Shown: positions 7,408-14,993, counted from the stretch's first letter. The stretch: 15,787 nucleotides of DNA from Acidobacteriota bacterium (GCA_024640445.1 JAHEEZ010000064.1:1-15787); one strand, 5' to 3'. Numbers and translations: made by a program. Notes: generated by a model from the letters alone, not told the origin.

Positions 7408-7788
7408 ATGGACAACAAATTCATGGTGGGCCTCGCGGCCTGGTTTTTCCCGGGAGCCGGCTATTTCCTTCAAAAAAGATGGAAGCGTGGTGCGATCGCG
7501 GGTGGAGCGATATGGCTTATGTTCATTATCGCGATAGCGAGCGGCGGGCAGTATTATCCAGGCCTGAAGTTCAACGAGGGGGCGCTGCTATATCTCCTGA
7601 ACATATTTGCCAGACTTGGGAACGGAATTGGAGCGATCATAAGTTACTTGATGGGTATGAATGCGGCGGCGGATGCGGCCGGAATGTCGACGTTCGAATA
7701 CGGAGGGCGTTTCCTGGAGGTTGCAGGATTGCTCAACTATCTCGCTGTCATTGATTCGATCGATATGCTTATGGGGAGGAAGAAATGA
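7408..7788 (+). CDS. small polytopic membrane protein (DUF6677-like)
   Basis: A 126-residue hydrophobic protein with about four membrane segments (roughly 7-22, 28-46, 68-90 and 104-122). The opening KFMVGLAAWFFPGAGYFLQKRWKRG has the G-x-G-Y-x-x-x-[KR]-x-x-x-[KR]-G pattern found in small TM2-like and DUF6677-type proteins that start with a Pro-Gly-x-Gly helix hairpin. I recognise the style but cannot name a function. An AGG ribosome site lies about 5 nt before the ATG. It opens an operon: its stop overlaps the next start (ATGA), and recO and the LPS permease follow. The context suggests an envelope role, but that is inference. Confidence 0.75.
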   Translation: MDNKFMVGLAAWFFPGAGYFLQKRWKRGAIAGGAIWLMFIIAIASGGQYYPGLKFNEGALLYLLNIFARLGNGIGAIISYLMGMNAAADAAGMSTFEYGGRFLEVAGLLNYLAVIDSIDMLMGRKK

Positions 7789-7955
7789 TCCATTTTCTGT
7801 ATCTGATTGGCTTCGCCCTGATCGTTTCCGCGGCCTTCGGCGTTTTCTCGAACGGTGAACCCCGGGAAAAAGTGTTATACGCCGTCAAGCTCTTCGCCCA
7901 GTTTGTGTTGATCAGCCTTGCGCTGGCCTGGATCTTTTACTTCATTCCCTGGTAA
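7785..7955 (+). CDS. 56-residue membrane protein
   Basis: This short ORF (MIHFLYLIGFALIVSAAF... ending FIPW) overlaps the previous gene by 4 nt (ATGA) and has a strong ribosome site, GGGGAGGA, about 6 nt upstream. It has two hydrophobic stretches (residues about 3-21 and 34-54) around a charged Gly-Glu-Pro-Arg-Glu-Lys loop, so a two-helix hairpin is predicted. It ends 4 nt before the recO ATG, and no other gene fits the gap. Function is unknown. The site, overlap and position make it a real gene despite its length; it could be a subunit or partner of the membrane protein just upstream. Confidence 0.75.
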   Translation: MIHFLYLIGFALIVSAAFGVFSNGEPREKVLYAVKLFAQFVLISLALAWIFYFIPW

Positions 7956-7959
7956 TAAG

Positions 7960-8706
7960 ATGGGCCTTGTCGAAACAGAAGCGCTGATCTTAAGGACTTA
8001 CGCGCTTTCGGACGCCGACAAGATCGTCGTCGCTCTCACGCTCGACGAAGGCCTCGTCAGAGGCGTTGCAAAGGGCGCAAAACGATTGAAAAGCCGGTTC
8101 GGAAGCGGTCTCGAGCCGTTTTCGATAGTAAGGCTTTCGTATTACCAGAAGGAAGAAAGGGAGCTTGTATCGGTCTCAGGCATCGAGCTGGAACATTCCT
8201 ATTTCGGAATCGCGTCAGATCCGGACTTCCTGAAAGCATTCTCATATGCTGCTGAATTGCTGGTCGCGTTCGCCCCGCCCCACGAAAAGAACGAAAGACT
8301 GTACCGGATGACGAAAGTATGTCTCGAAGCTTCCGCCGAGCGCGGCAACTACGCTGCGGTCCTTATGTATTTCGAGATATGGCTGCTCAAACTTGGCGGG
8401 TTCCTTCCGGGCTGGGATAGATGTTCGGTCTGCGGAAGGGAACCTACGGAAGATGAGTCCGTGAGTCTGGAAGCGGATTTCGCGGTCGCCTGCGGAAACT
8501 GCAGGGGACGCGGAAAGGTTCTAAGCCTTACGCCGTTGCAAAGAAAGGCTTTTACATATTCGCAGAAAACATCGCCTTTGAAGTTCATAGAGTTTGCGGA
8601 AGGCAATCCTGCGGAGATTGAAGCGGTTTCAGGGATCCTGAGGCGTATGATCGCCCGGATACTGAACAAGGAGGTCGGAGGCGCCGGCTCGTTCGCAAAG
8701 GGATAG
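7960..8706 (+). CDS. recO: DNA repair protein RecO
   Basis: A 248-residue RecO, which works with RecR (and RecF) to load RecA on SSB-coated single strands in recombinational repair. The N-terminal OB-fold region opens ETEALILRTYALSDADKIV (5-23), followed by VAKGAKRLKSRFGSGLEPF (36-54), both typical. The helical C-terminal part carries a zinc site with Cys155, Cys158, Cys178 and Cys181 (C-x2-C ... C-x2-C). The ATG at 7960 gives the usual N-terminus. A longer frame from 7918 would run into the upstream 56-residue gene. There is no separate ribosome site, so coupling to the preceding gene (4 nt away) is likely. The stop TAG abuts the next ATG. Confidence 0.95.
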   Translation: MGLVETEALILRTYALSDADKIVVALTLDEGLVRGVAKGAKRLKSRFGSGLEPFSIVRLSYYQKEERELVSVSGIELEHSYFGIASDPDFLKAFSYAAELLVAFAPPHEKNERLYRMTKVCLEASAERGNYAAVLMYFEIWLLKLGGFLPGWDRCSVCGREPTEDESVSLEADFAVACGNCRGRGKVLSLTPLQRKAFTYSQKTSPLKFIEFAEGNPAEIEAVSGILRRMIARILNKEVGGAGSFAKG

Positions 8707-11007
8707 ATGAGAAGATTCAGTCCATTGATCTCCAGATACGTGCTGCAGGCCATTCTGCCGTACTTCTTTCTCACGTGGATACTTCTCAGCGTCATCTTTT
8801 TCGTACAACAGGCAGGCCGGTTTTCGGACCTTTTGTTCGGAGCGTCTGTGCCCAGCAGTCTCGTTTGGCAGCTCGCGGTCGCGTTAATACCTAACGTCGT
8901 GGCGTTCACATGCCCGATCGCGGCGCTTGTGGGCGTGATAATAGGCCTTTCCAGAATCCAGGGTGACAGGGAAATGGTCGCTATGCGTGCTGCAGGCGTG
9001 GGAAATCTGCAGATATCCGTGTTCATAGTGCTCCTGGGAATCGCTTTGTCGTTTTTCGCCTTCTTTGTAAACCTCAAAGGCGTTCCGTTTGCGGCCCAGA
9101 TAGTCAGGCAAGTTGCGATTCGCGCCGCGATCCTGAAACTCGAATCGCCCGTGGAACCAGGCGTCTTCAACTCCGAGATCGAAGAGTTCACAGTTTATGT
9201 GAGGCAGGGTGATTTTGAGGCCGGGACCTGGCAGAAGATATTCATTCACCAAAAGGATGAACGCAACCACCAAGTGCGTCTGATAACGGCAGACTCTGGT
9301 CGTCTAGGTTATGGCGAAGAGGGAAAGGACCTGGACAGAGCTGAGATCGTGCTAAATAACGCAACTGTGACCACGCTTGATGAAAAGGGGGCGAAGGTTG
9401 TTTCTGAGAACGTTGACAAACTTCGACTTACCGTCGCGACGAAGCGGGGTGAATTGATCGAGAGGCTTGCGAAATCAAAAGAATCGCCGGAAGAGCTCGG
9501 GCTTAGTGAGCTGGCCGAGTATGCGAGGAACCAGGAAGGTCTTGAAAAGACTGAAGCATGGCTTTTGTGGCAAAGGAGGATAATACTCTCTGTCACGCCG
9601 CTGATCTTCTCGCTACTGGGGCTTGCTTTGGTCACAAAGTTCAATCGGGGCGGGCGTGGATTTGGTGTCTTTCTCGCCGTAGTAAGCCTGGTCGCTTATT
9701 ACCTGATCACGTTGCTTGGCGAACAACTTGCCAGAACGGGCTCTATAAGTGTGCTGACAGGCGGTTTGTTGCCGATCGTCATTTCCGGTGGGGTGATCAT
9801 ATGGTTATTCTCTACACGCCGCCTTTTCTTGTCCCGGGGCGCGGACTTAATAAATCACTTTAAGAATCTTCTGCCGGACCGATCCCACGGTTCGAGGGCC
9901 GCGAAGAGTTCTTTTATCGATCTGACGACCGGTATTCTCGATTTCGATCTGATAACGACGCTGCTTCGGAACTATGTTTTCACGTTCGTGTTCCTGACGC
10001 TTATCTACCTGATCTTCACGGCTTTCGAACTTTGGAAGTTCGCGGGAACCATCGATAACGGCATCCCTCTCTTGGCGGCATATCTGTTCTTCCTGATCCC
10101 GTTTGTATACACGCAGCTTTCGCCTACGGCGCTGATGATCGCCACAATCGCGGCGTACGTGATGAAGTCGCGACAGAACGAGGTGGTGACCTGGACGGCG
10201 GCGGGAAGGAGCGTCTATCGGCTGCTTCTTCCATGTTTCTTACTTATGATGGTGATCGGCGTGCTCAATTTCGGCATACAGGAGTTCGTTTTCACACGCG
10301 CCAACCGTGTCCAGGATTCACTCAGGGACCGGATCAGAAGCCGGAACCAGGTTTTGAACAGGAGCGGCACGGTCTGGGCTTCCAATGACAATCGGATATT
10401 CTCGTTCAAACTCCCAAATGCGTCTGATAACGTAAAAGGGATAGATCTGAAAGACCTTGTGGTGTACGAATTTGACAAAGGGAACCGAAGGTTGGCGGCG
10501 GTTTACAAGGCTTCTGACGCGAACTGGGATGAAGGCGGGATAGATCTGACGTCAAACGTGGAGAAACTCGATATTAGCCCGGACGGAGAGGCGAAAGAAA
10601 CAAGGCCGGGAAAGTTCCTCCTGAAGGAAGACTACAACCCGCTTAACCGGACGATCATGAAGCCGAGCCATATGACCGTTTTCGATACGCAGGACAGGAT
10701 CGAAAATACGGACTCGGAGAGCGAAAGGCGGCTTTATTCGGTCGCGCTGCAGAAGAAGTACTCGACGCCTTTTCTTCCGTTCATCATCACGCTTTTTACG
10801 GCGCCGTTTGCGCTCACGCTCAGCCGAAAGGGAAATGTGATCACGATCGGATACGCTGTAGCGCTTTGGCTCGGTTTTATGGGTACGGTAAGCGTTTTTG
10901 AGCAATTCGGAAGCACAGGTCTTCTCACGCCTGCGATCGCGGTCTGGAGCCCGCTTGTGTTGTTTACGGTTTTGGGCCTGATCTTGATCTCCCGCGTGAA
11001 GACTTAA
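8707..11007 (+). CDS. lptF/lptG: fused LptF-LptG lipopolysaccharide export permease
   Basis: One 766-residue ORF holds two complete LptF/LptG-type permeases. The N-half has three helices (about 13-34, 52-82, 101-123), a periplasmic beta-jellyroll (about 125-280) and three more helices (290-310, 318-338, 348-369), with the cytoplasmic coupling segment QGDREMVAMRAAGVG (85-99). The C-half repeats this: helices at about 422-444, 453-484 and 504-524, a periplasmic domain 525-685, then helices 688-705, 711-730 and 741-763, with SRQNEVVTWTAAGRSVYRLL (488-507) as the matching coupling segment. A hydrophilic linker of about 40 residues (372-412) joins them. Normally LptF and LptG are separate proteins that pair with the LptB dimer to extract LPS from the inner membrane. 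It begins immediately after the recO stop, with AGGG as ribosome site. Confidence 0.93.
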   Translation: MRRFSPLISRYVLQAILPYFFLTWILLSVIFFVQQAGRFSDLLFGASVPSSLVWQLAVALIPNVVAFTCPIAALVGVIIGLSRIQGDREMVAMRAAGVGNLQISVFIVLLGIALSFFAFFVNLKGVPFAAQIVRQVAIRAAILKLESPVEPGVFNSEIEEFTVYVRQGDFEAGTWQKIFIHQKDERNHQVRLITADSGRLGYGEEGKDLDRAEIVLNNATVTTLDEKGAKVVSENVDKLRLTVATKRGELIERLAKSKESPEELGLSELAEYARNQEGLEKTEAWLLWQRRIILSVTPLIFSLLGLALVTKFNRGGRGFGVFLAVVSLVAYYLITLLGEQLARTGSISVLTGGLLPIVISGGVIIWLFSTRRLFLSRGADLINHFKNLLPDRSHGSRAAKSSFIDLTTGILDFDLITTLLRNYVFTFVFLTLIYLIFTAFELWKFAGTIDNGIPLLAAYLFFLIPFVYTQLSPTALMIATIAAYVMKSRQNEVVTWTAAGRSVYRLLLPCFLLMMVIGVLNFGIQEFVFTRANRVQDSLRDRIRSRNQVLNRSGTVWASNDNRIFSFKLPNASDNVKGIDLKDLVVYEFDKGNRRLAAVYKASDANWDEGGIDLTSNVEKLDISPDGEAKETRPGKFLLKEDYNPLNRTIMKPSHMTVFDTQDRIENTDSESERRLYSVALQKKYSTPFLPFIITLFTAPFALTLSRKGNVITIGYAVALWLGFMGTVSVFEQFGSTGLLTPAIAVWSPLVLFTVLGLILISRVKT

Positions 11008-11078
11008 ACCGTCCGAGACAGTGTAAAATTAGGGTGTCTTAAAACGATTTCATAATGATTAACAAAAAGGATTAGTGA

Positions 11079-12518
11079 ATGAACCTTAAGTCATTGATTG
11101 TGCTGGTCGTTACTTTCACCATCTTTTCACAATCGTTCTTCTCCCAAACAATTGAAAAGAATCGGTTGATAGTCCTCACGGATATCGAGGCCGACCCGGA
11201 CGATTCCCAGTCTTTGGTCCGTTTGCTTGTGTATTCAAATGAGATCGAGATTGAGGGGCTGATCGCGACTACATCGTGCTGGCATAAAACGCGAGTCGAT
11301 CCTGACTCTATTAGGAAGATCATTAAGGCCTACGGAAAGGTGCGGGCCAATCTTGAGAAACACGAAAGAGGGTTTCCGACTGCGGACAGCCTCATCAGTT
11401 TGGTAAGCCAGGGATTGCCGGTCTACGGGATGGAGGGCGTTGGAGAAGGGAAGAATTCAGAAGGTTCTGATCTGATCATAGAGGCATTGGAGAAAGTGGA
11501 CGACCGTCCCCTATGGATTTCTGTATGGGGCGGCGCAAGTACTCTGGCGCAGGCGTTATTTGAGATCCGAAGAACAAGGTCAGGCGAGGATGCCACGAGG
11601 CTGATCTCAAAACTCCGCGTTTACACCATCTCCGATCAGGACGACACCGGTATCTGGATCAGGAAGACATTTCCAGATCTGTACTACATAGTTAGCCCGG
11701 GCGACGCCTATGGGAGCGCGACGTGGAACGCCATCAACAGCGTTATCGACGGAATAAGTAACGAATCGATCAGCAATTCGTGGCTCGCGAAGAACATTCA
11801 ACAAGGACACGGCCCGCTCGGTGCCGCATACCCGGACGTGGCTTATGGCATGGAAGGTGATACGCCTTCGTGGCTGCAGCTCATCCCGAACGGGCTGAAT
11901 TTCCCGGAGAGACCGGATTGGGGCGGCTGGGGAGGTCGCTACGAACTCAGAATCCCGGACTTCTCAAAGGCTCGAAAAGGAGATTCAGGTGTTCCGTTCG
12001 AAGCCGACCCAAGGGCGATCTGGACTGACACTTCAGATACATATGCTCCTTTCAAGAGTTCTGAATATGGAAGGACAGTTGAACGGGAATCTAGGACGTT
12101 CAAAGGAAACAAGGTCTCCCTGTGGAGGTGGCGCGACGACTTTCAGAATGATTTCGCCGCTCGTATGGACTGGACAGTTAGGTCATTTGAGGAAGCGAAC
12201 CATCCGCCCATCGTCCGTTTGGGGCATCCACCTGAGATCACGGCTCAATCCGGCCAATTCATTTCTCTGATGGCCAGGGATAGTACCGATCCGGACGGGG
12301 ACCACCTGAGTTTTCTATGGTTCAATTATCCGGAAGCGGGTGATCTTCATGAGCCTATCGAAGTGTCCCCGGCGAACCTTTCAAACGCATACATTCGCCT
12401 GCCGGACGTCAAGAGGGAGGTCACTGTCCATTTCATAGTGAGGGTCACTGACAAAGGGACGCCTGCGCTTTCAAGGTATGGAAGGGTGATCGTGAGGATC
12501 TTTCCGAATCGGCAGTAG
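11079..12518 (+). CDS. secreted DUF1593 nucleoside-hydrolase-like protein
   Basis: A 479-residue protein with a signal peptide (Met-Asn-Leu-Lys, then a hydrophobic stretch to about residue 20, likely cleavage near 23). The mature start RLIVLTDIEADPDDSQSLVRLL carries the Asp cluster (TDIEADPDD, 34-42) found in the calcium-dependent nucleoside hydrolase fold, and the following region matches the DUF1593 family. The nucleoside-hydrolase-like domain runs to about 290, and a beta-sandwich or Ig-like region (about 380-475) ends the protein, with the FIVRVTDKGTPALSRYGRVIV segment. Members are often linked to polysaccharide use, so a glycoside or ribosyl substrate outside the cytoplasm is plausible but unproven. 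An AAAGGA ribosome site lies 7 nt upstream. It stands alone after the lptFG gene, 71 nt away. Confidence 0.88.
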   Translation: MNLKSLIVLVVTFTIFSQSFFSQTIEKNRLIVLTDIEADPDDSQSLVRLLVYSNEIEIEGLIATTSCWHKTRVDPDSIRKIIKAYGKVRANLEKHERGFPTADSLISLVSQGLPVYGMEGVGEGKNSEGSDLIIEALEKVDDRPLWISVWGGASTLAQALFEIRRTRSGEDATRLISKLRVYTISDQDDTGIWIRKTFPDLYYIVSPGDAYGSATWNAINSVIDGISNESISNSWLAKNIQQGHGPLGAAYPDVAYGMEGDTPSWLQLIPNGLNFPERPDWGGWGGRYELRIPDFSKARKGDSGVPFEADPRAIWTDTSDTYAPFKSSEYGRTVERESRTFKGNKVSLWRWRDDFQNDFAARMDWTVRSFEEANHPPIVRLGHPPEITAQSGQFISLMARDSTDPDGDHLSFLWFNYPEAGDLHEPIEVSPANLSNAYIRLPDVKREVTVHFIVRVTDKGTPALSRYGRVIVRIFPNRQ

Positions 12519-12689
12519 GAGGCCTTGTTGCGGATCTTTGGCCGGGTGCACTAACCGCTGAGACACAAAGGCGCGGAGAAATTTGGAGCGGGAGAAACCC
12601 GTCAAGAATTTGGACCTTGACCTGTATCGGATTCTTCCGTCCTGCTAAAACCCCTGCAACTCTGCATTTTCGCGGTGAAGCCTTGTGCC

Positions 12690-12713
12690 GCCGCTGAAAC
12701 GGCTAAGAGGATT
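12690..12713 (+). repeat. intergenic element, left copy
   Basis: This 24-mer opens with GCCGCTGAAACGGC, a small hairpin, followed by TAAGAGGATT. A diverged copy in the same orientation is at 15634-15657 (GCCGCTACGCGGC then TCAAGAGGATT). The two copies bracket the integron-like region. Confidence 0.5.
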
Positions 12714-12910
12714 GGGCATCGGTAACCTCACGTTCCGTTTCGCTTTTTGCGAAAGCTGCAATTTCGCTTTTAGTCTAAATCCCGAAACATCTCTGCGTCT
12801 CCACGACTCTGCGGTTGATCTTCTTTAAGCCCGTCGCTACCGCTCCGGGTACTGATTACCCTCCGCTAAAGCTCCAGATCCCGAGTCGATGGTCCTTGGT
12901 CAATGAAAGA

Positions 12911-12939
12911 GCCGCCGGAAGCATAATACTCTCAGCGGC
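12911..12939 (-). terminator. possible terminator of the former ahcY gene
   Basis: GCCGC (12911-12915) and GCGGC (12935-12939) form the base of a hairpin with a weakly paired interior. On the minus strand it is followed by TCTTTCATT. It lies just past the stop of the ORF at 12967-13242, so it may be the original terminator of the gene whose 3' end that ORF retains. Confidence 0.4.
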
Positions 12940-12966
12940 GTATCCACTTCAACTTAAAGTGAATAT

Positions 12967-13242
12967 TTAGGTGCCGGTTTCCCATCTGTTCTTGTATTCG
13001 ATCATTTCAGAGGTAAGGGTGTCGATCGAAATTCCGAGTGCGTCACGCTTCAGCGGAGCGATCTCCTGGTCGATTTCTTCAGGAAGAAGGTGAACCTTAG
13101 TCCCCATATCCTCTGGATGGCGTTTATTGTGAAAGAGGATGAATTGACGGATGTAATAGACGTAGGATTTCTCGGTTTGGCGGCTCATATGCCGCATCCG
13201 GATTACATTCCGAACCTGAGTGAGGAGTTTCGGTTTGCTCAT
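12967..13242 (-). pseudogene. intI: integron integrase N-terminus fused to an ahcY C-terminus
   Basis: This 91-residue ORF is a chimera. Residues 1-47 (KLLTQVRNVIRMRHMS..., FILFHNKRHPEDMG) match the N-terminal SAM-like DNA-binding domain of integron integrases; compare IntI1, KVLDQLRERIRYLHYS... and FIRFHGVRHPATLG. The catalytic domain with its Arg/His/Tyr residues is missing. Residues 48-91 (KVHLLPEEIDQEIAPLKRDALGISID... ending RWETGT) instead resemble the C-terminal tail of S-adenosylhomocysteine hydrolases of the type ending W-x-x-G-T. The switch occurs near positions 13095-13105 and is in frame. A deletion joining intI to a co-oriented downstream ahcY explains it best. It cannot recombine DNA; whether the fused peptide is made is unknown. 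A weak ribosome site and a good promoter precede it. Confidence 0.8.
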
Positions 13243-13275
13243 TGCTCTTATTTTCTGCCAATTCGGCTGCCAATG

Positions 13276-13304
13276 ATATTATCTAAACGCGTCCGGAGTC
13301 GCAA
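13276..13304 (-). promoter_or_regulatory. candidate promoter of the integrase remnant
   Basis: On the minus strand a TTGCGA -35 box (13299-13304) and a TAATAT -10 box (13276-13281) are 17 nt apart and lie about 35-60 nt upstream of the ATG at 13242. It would be the integrase promoter, retained although the gene is broken. Confidence 0.5.
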
Positions 13305-13330
13305 TGTTTTCTCGTTTGAAAGCTGAATGT

Positions 13331-13486
13331 GACCGATAACCCATCGAACTCAGGGAAATGTCGGTCAGATGAAAGATAATTATAGTTATGTGTTCAGGCG
13401 GAAGTCTGATTCCGACCCATAGCGGAAGTTTCTGCTATAGCCCGTTAATCATTGTTAAACGGTCTTCTTTTGGGGTAAAAAAGACC
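13331..13486. other. possible attI-type region with a cluster of inverted repeats
   Basis: This lies between the integrase remnant and the first cassette gene, where attI is expected. It contains GACCGA/TCGGTC (13331-13336, 13361-13366), CGGAA/TTCCG (13399-13403, 13410-13414), the hairpin ATAGCGGAA/TTCTGCTAT (13419-13427, 13430-13438), a sequence fitting the core consensus GTTRRRY (GTTAAAC, 13454-13460), and directly after it GGTCTT/AAGACC (13461-13466, 13481-13486). GTTATGT at 13385 is a weaker core-site candidate. I cannot tell which, if any, is the functional recombination point. Confidence 0.35.
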
Positions 13487-13523
13487 TAAATCCCGCACTT
13501 TATGACTTCCGGAGGGGGTGGCT

Positions 13524-13970
13524 GTGAAGGAAAAACTACAAGAATATGCGTTGATCGCTGAAATCATTGGCGGAGTTGCCGTTGTGGCCTCTTTGATCTT
13601 CGTTGGTATTCAAATCAGCCAAAATAACAACTTGATGGCAGCTGAGGCTCGCTACAATAAACTTTCAGCATCCAAAGAAGCTTTTAACATCTTGTCTACA
13701 AACGGTGAATTAGCAGAAATTATGATCAAGTGGGACAACAACGAACCGTTAACGGAAGTTGAAGAATACCGGGCCTCACATGCTCAATATCGGACGTTGG
13801 CTAATATGGAATGGATGTATCGGGAAATGCCTCTTGATAGCCCTGAAAGGCGAAATTTAAGACAACTAGCTGACGGTTTTATAGCTATCGAAAATAACAA
13901 GAAGTTATTTGAACGTAGAAAACAAGGCTATGATGAAGGTTTCGTTGCTTGGATAGAGTCTATGTATTGA
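13524..13970 (+). CDS. cassette-type protein with one N-terminal membrane helix
   Basis: A 148-residue protein of unknown function. One hydrophobic helix, AEIIGGVAVVASLIFVGIQI (about 9-30), is followed by a polar, helical domain with many Asn, Glu and Lys. Short proteins with this layout (membrane helix ending IQISQNN, then about 110 residues) recur in mobile and integron cassettes of environmental bacteria, but I know no function. I chose the GTG at 13524 because GGAGG at 13511-13515 is 8 nt away from it; a GTG at 13518 would be only 2 nt from that site. The gene is visibly more AT-rich than its neighbours, fitting a separate origin. It points away from the integrase remnant and is followed by an attC-like site. 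Confidence 0.75.
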   Translation: MKEKLQEYALIAEIIGGVAVVASLIFVGIQISQNNNLMAAEARYNKLSASKEAFNILSTNGELAEIMIKWDNNEPLTEVEEYRASHAQYRTLANMEWMYREMPLDSPERRNLRQLADGFIAIENNKKLFERRKQGYDEGFVAWIESMY

Positions 13971-14033
13971 TCCAAAAATATCCGCTTTTGGCCGAAAGCA
14001 GTCATACAGTACGCTTGAAATTGTGAACACAAC

Positions 14034-14108
14034 ACATAACAAGCGCGAGCAATGCAGCCCTTCGGGCTCGGACGTCGCTTCGCTCCGCCGTTGTTGCGGT
14101 CGTTAGAT
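14034..14108 (+). other. attC-like recombination site (cassette 1 / cassette 2 junction)
   Basis: The 75-bp imperfect palindrome has attC layout. The outer left box is ACATAAC (14034-14040) and the outer right core site is GTTAGAT (14102-14108), fitting GTTRRRY; TAAC pairs with GTTA. Inner boxes GCAA (14049-14052) and TTGC (14094-14097) pair, and the centre holds a strong hairpin AGCCC/GGGCT (14056-14060, 14064-14068). It follows one unrelated short gene and directly precedes the next, whose ATG is 15 nt past the core site, as in cassette arrays. Confidence 0.75.
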
Positions 14109-14123
14109 GCACAAGGAAGTCAT

Positions 14124-14993
14124 ATGACCAAGATGCCCATCAATGAAGTTCCGGAAGTAGCTGCTGGTATTGCGACCCAGTCGGGCTTTGCCGAGGTTCA
14201 GGGCGGACGGCTTTACTACGAGTCGGCCGGCTCGGGCGATGCCGTCGTGCTAGTCCACGGCAACGCCGGGGATTGTCGACACTGGGACGCCCAGTTCGGC
14301 GCTCTGGCTATTGGCTATCGGGTCATTCGGTACGATGTGCGCGGCTTCGGCGATTCGTCCCTGCCTGAGGAAGATCGCCCTTACTCCGACCATGAGGACC
14401 TCGCGGAACTACTAGACCATCTCGGCATCAAAGCTGCCCACGTCGTCGGTTTTTCGATGGGGTCGGCCATTGCTGTCGACTTTTCCCTCGCCTATCCTGA
14501 CAGGACGAGATCGCTCGTCCCGGTCGGTCCCTGGGTGTTCGGGTATTCGTCACCGGCCGAGCAAAGCATGTTCGCCGATTTTGCCCGAGTCAGCGTTGCG
14601 ATGGAAGACGGGGGCGCGGAAGCAGCCGCGGACGCGTGGATTAGCGCGCCATTTCTTTCGGCCGCCATTATCGATCCGGCGGCAGGGGAACGGCTGAGAC
14701 AAATCGTTAGCGACCACTCCTTTTGGGCCTTTTCTCATTGCAGTCCCCAGCGACCGCTCCAACCGAGCGCGGCGGGCCGCACCAGCGAGATCCAGTCGCC
14801 CACGTTGATTTTGGCGGGCGAGCATGACATACCCGCGTGTCTGGAGGTTGCTGCTTTGCTTCATGAGTCGGTTCCAGGGTCACGGAAGGTCATCATGAAG
14901 GAGACCGGCCACCTGCTACAAATTGAGAAACCTGATGAATTCAATCAACACCTGGTCGAGTTTATCGACACCGTAGGCCGCGGCGGCGTCTAA
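14124..14993 (+). CDS. alpha/beta hydrolase
   Basis: A 289-residue alpha/beta-hydrolase-fold enzyme. It has the oxyanion-hole motif HGNAG (45-49), YDVRGFGDSS (70-79), the nucleophile elbow GFSMG with Ser111 (109-113), the acid Asp235 in AGEHDIP, and His263 in ETGHLLQIEKPDEF, so the triad is complete. A cap region (about 136-215) is Ala/Ser-rich. The substrate cannot be predicted; the family includes esterases, lactonases and haloperoxidases. There is no signal peptide, so it is cytoplasmic. I chose the ATG at 14124, preceded by AAGGA at 6 nt. The open frame extends back to 14052, but those 24 codons are the attC palindrome, not protein. GC-rich codon use contrasts with the preceding AT-rich gene, fitting independent cassette origins. 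Confidence 0.88.
   Translation: MTKMPINEVPEVAAGIATQSGFAEVQGGRLYYESAGSGDAVVLVHGNAGDCRHWDAQFGALAIGYRVIRYDVRGFGDSSLPEEDRPYSDHEDLAELLDHLGIKAAHVVGFSMGSAIAVDFSLAYPDRTRSLVPVGPWVFGYSSPAEQSMFADFARVSVAMEDGGAEAAADAWISAPFLSAAIIDPAAGERLRQIVSDHSFWAFSHCSPQRPLQPSAAGRTSEIQSPTLILAGEHDIPACLEVAALLHESVPGSRKVIMKETGHLLQIEKPDEFNQHLVEFIDTVGRGGV

Larger units (their letters stand above)
12519..12966. other. gene-free stretch with degenerate repeats
   Basis: No gene is supported in these 448 bases. They contain diverged inverted copies of a widespread intergenic motif: AACCGCTGAGACACAAAGGC beginning near 12553, and on the opposite strand a relative ending near 12820 (AACCGCAGAGTCGTGGAGAC). They also hold one copy of the element listed at 12690 and a hairpin (12911-12939) read as a terminator. 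Confidence 0.6.

Noticed and set aside
8349..9191. 280-codon minus-strand ORF opposite recO and lptFG
   Set aside because: It is antisense to two well-supported genes and its translation has no domain-like composition.
12967..13242. A functional integron integrase or XerC-type recombinase
   Set aside because: The catalytic domain (Arg, His-x-x-Arg and Tyr positions) is absent; only the N-terminal ~47 residues remain.
13090..13326. 78-codon plus-strand ORF opposite the integrase remnant
   Set aside because: It is antisense to the chimeric ORF, whose protein similarity is clear, and has no recognisable features.
14052..14123. Extended N-terminus of the alpha/beta hydrolase
   Set aside because: These 24 codons are the attC palindrome; the ATG at 14124 has a proper ribosome site.
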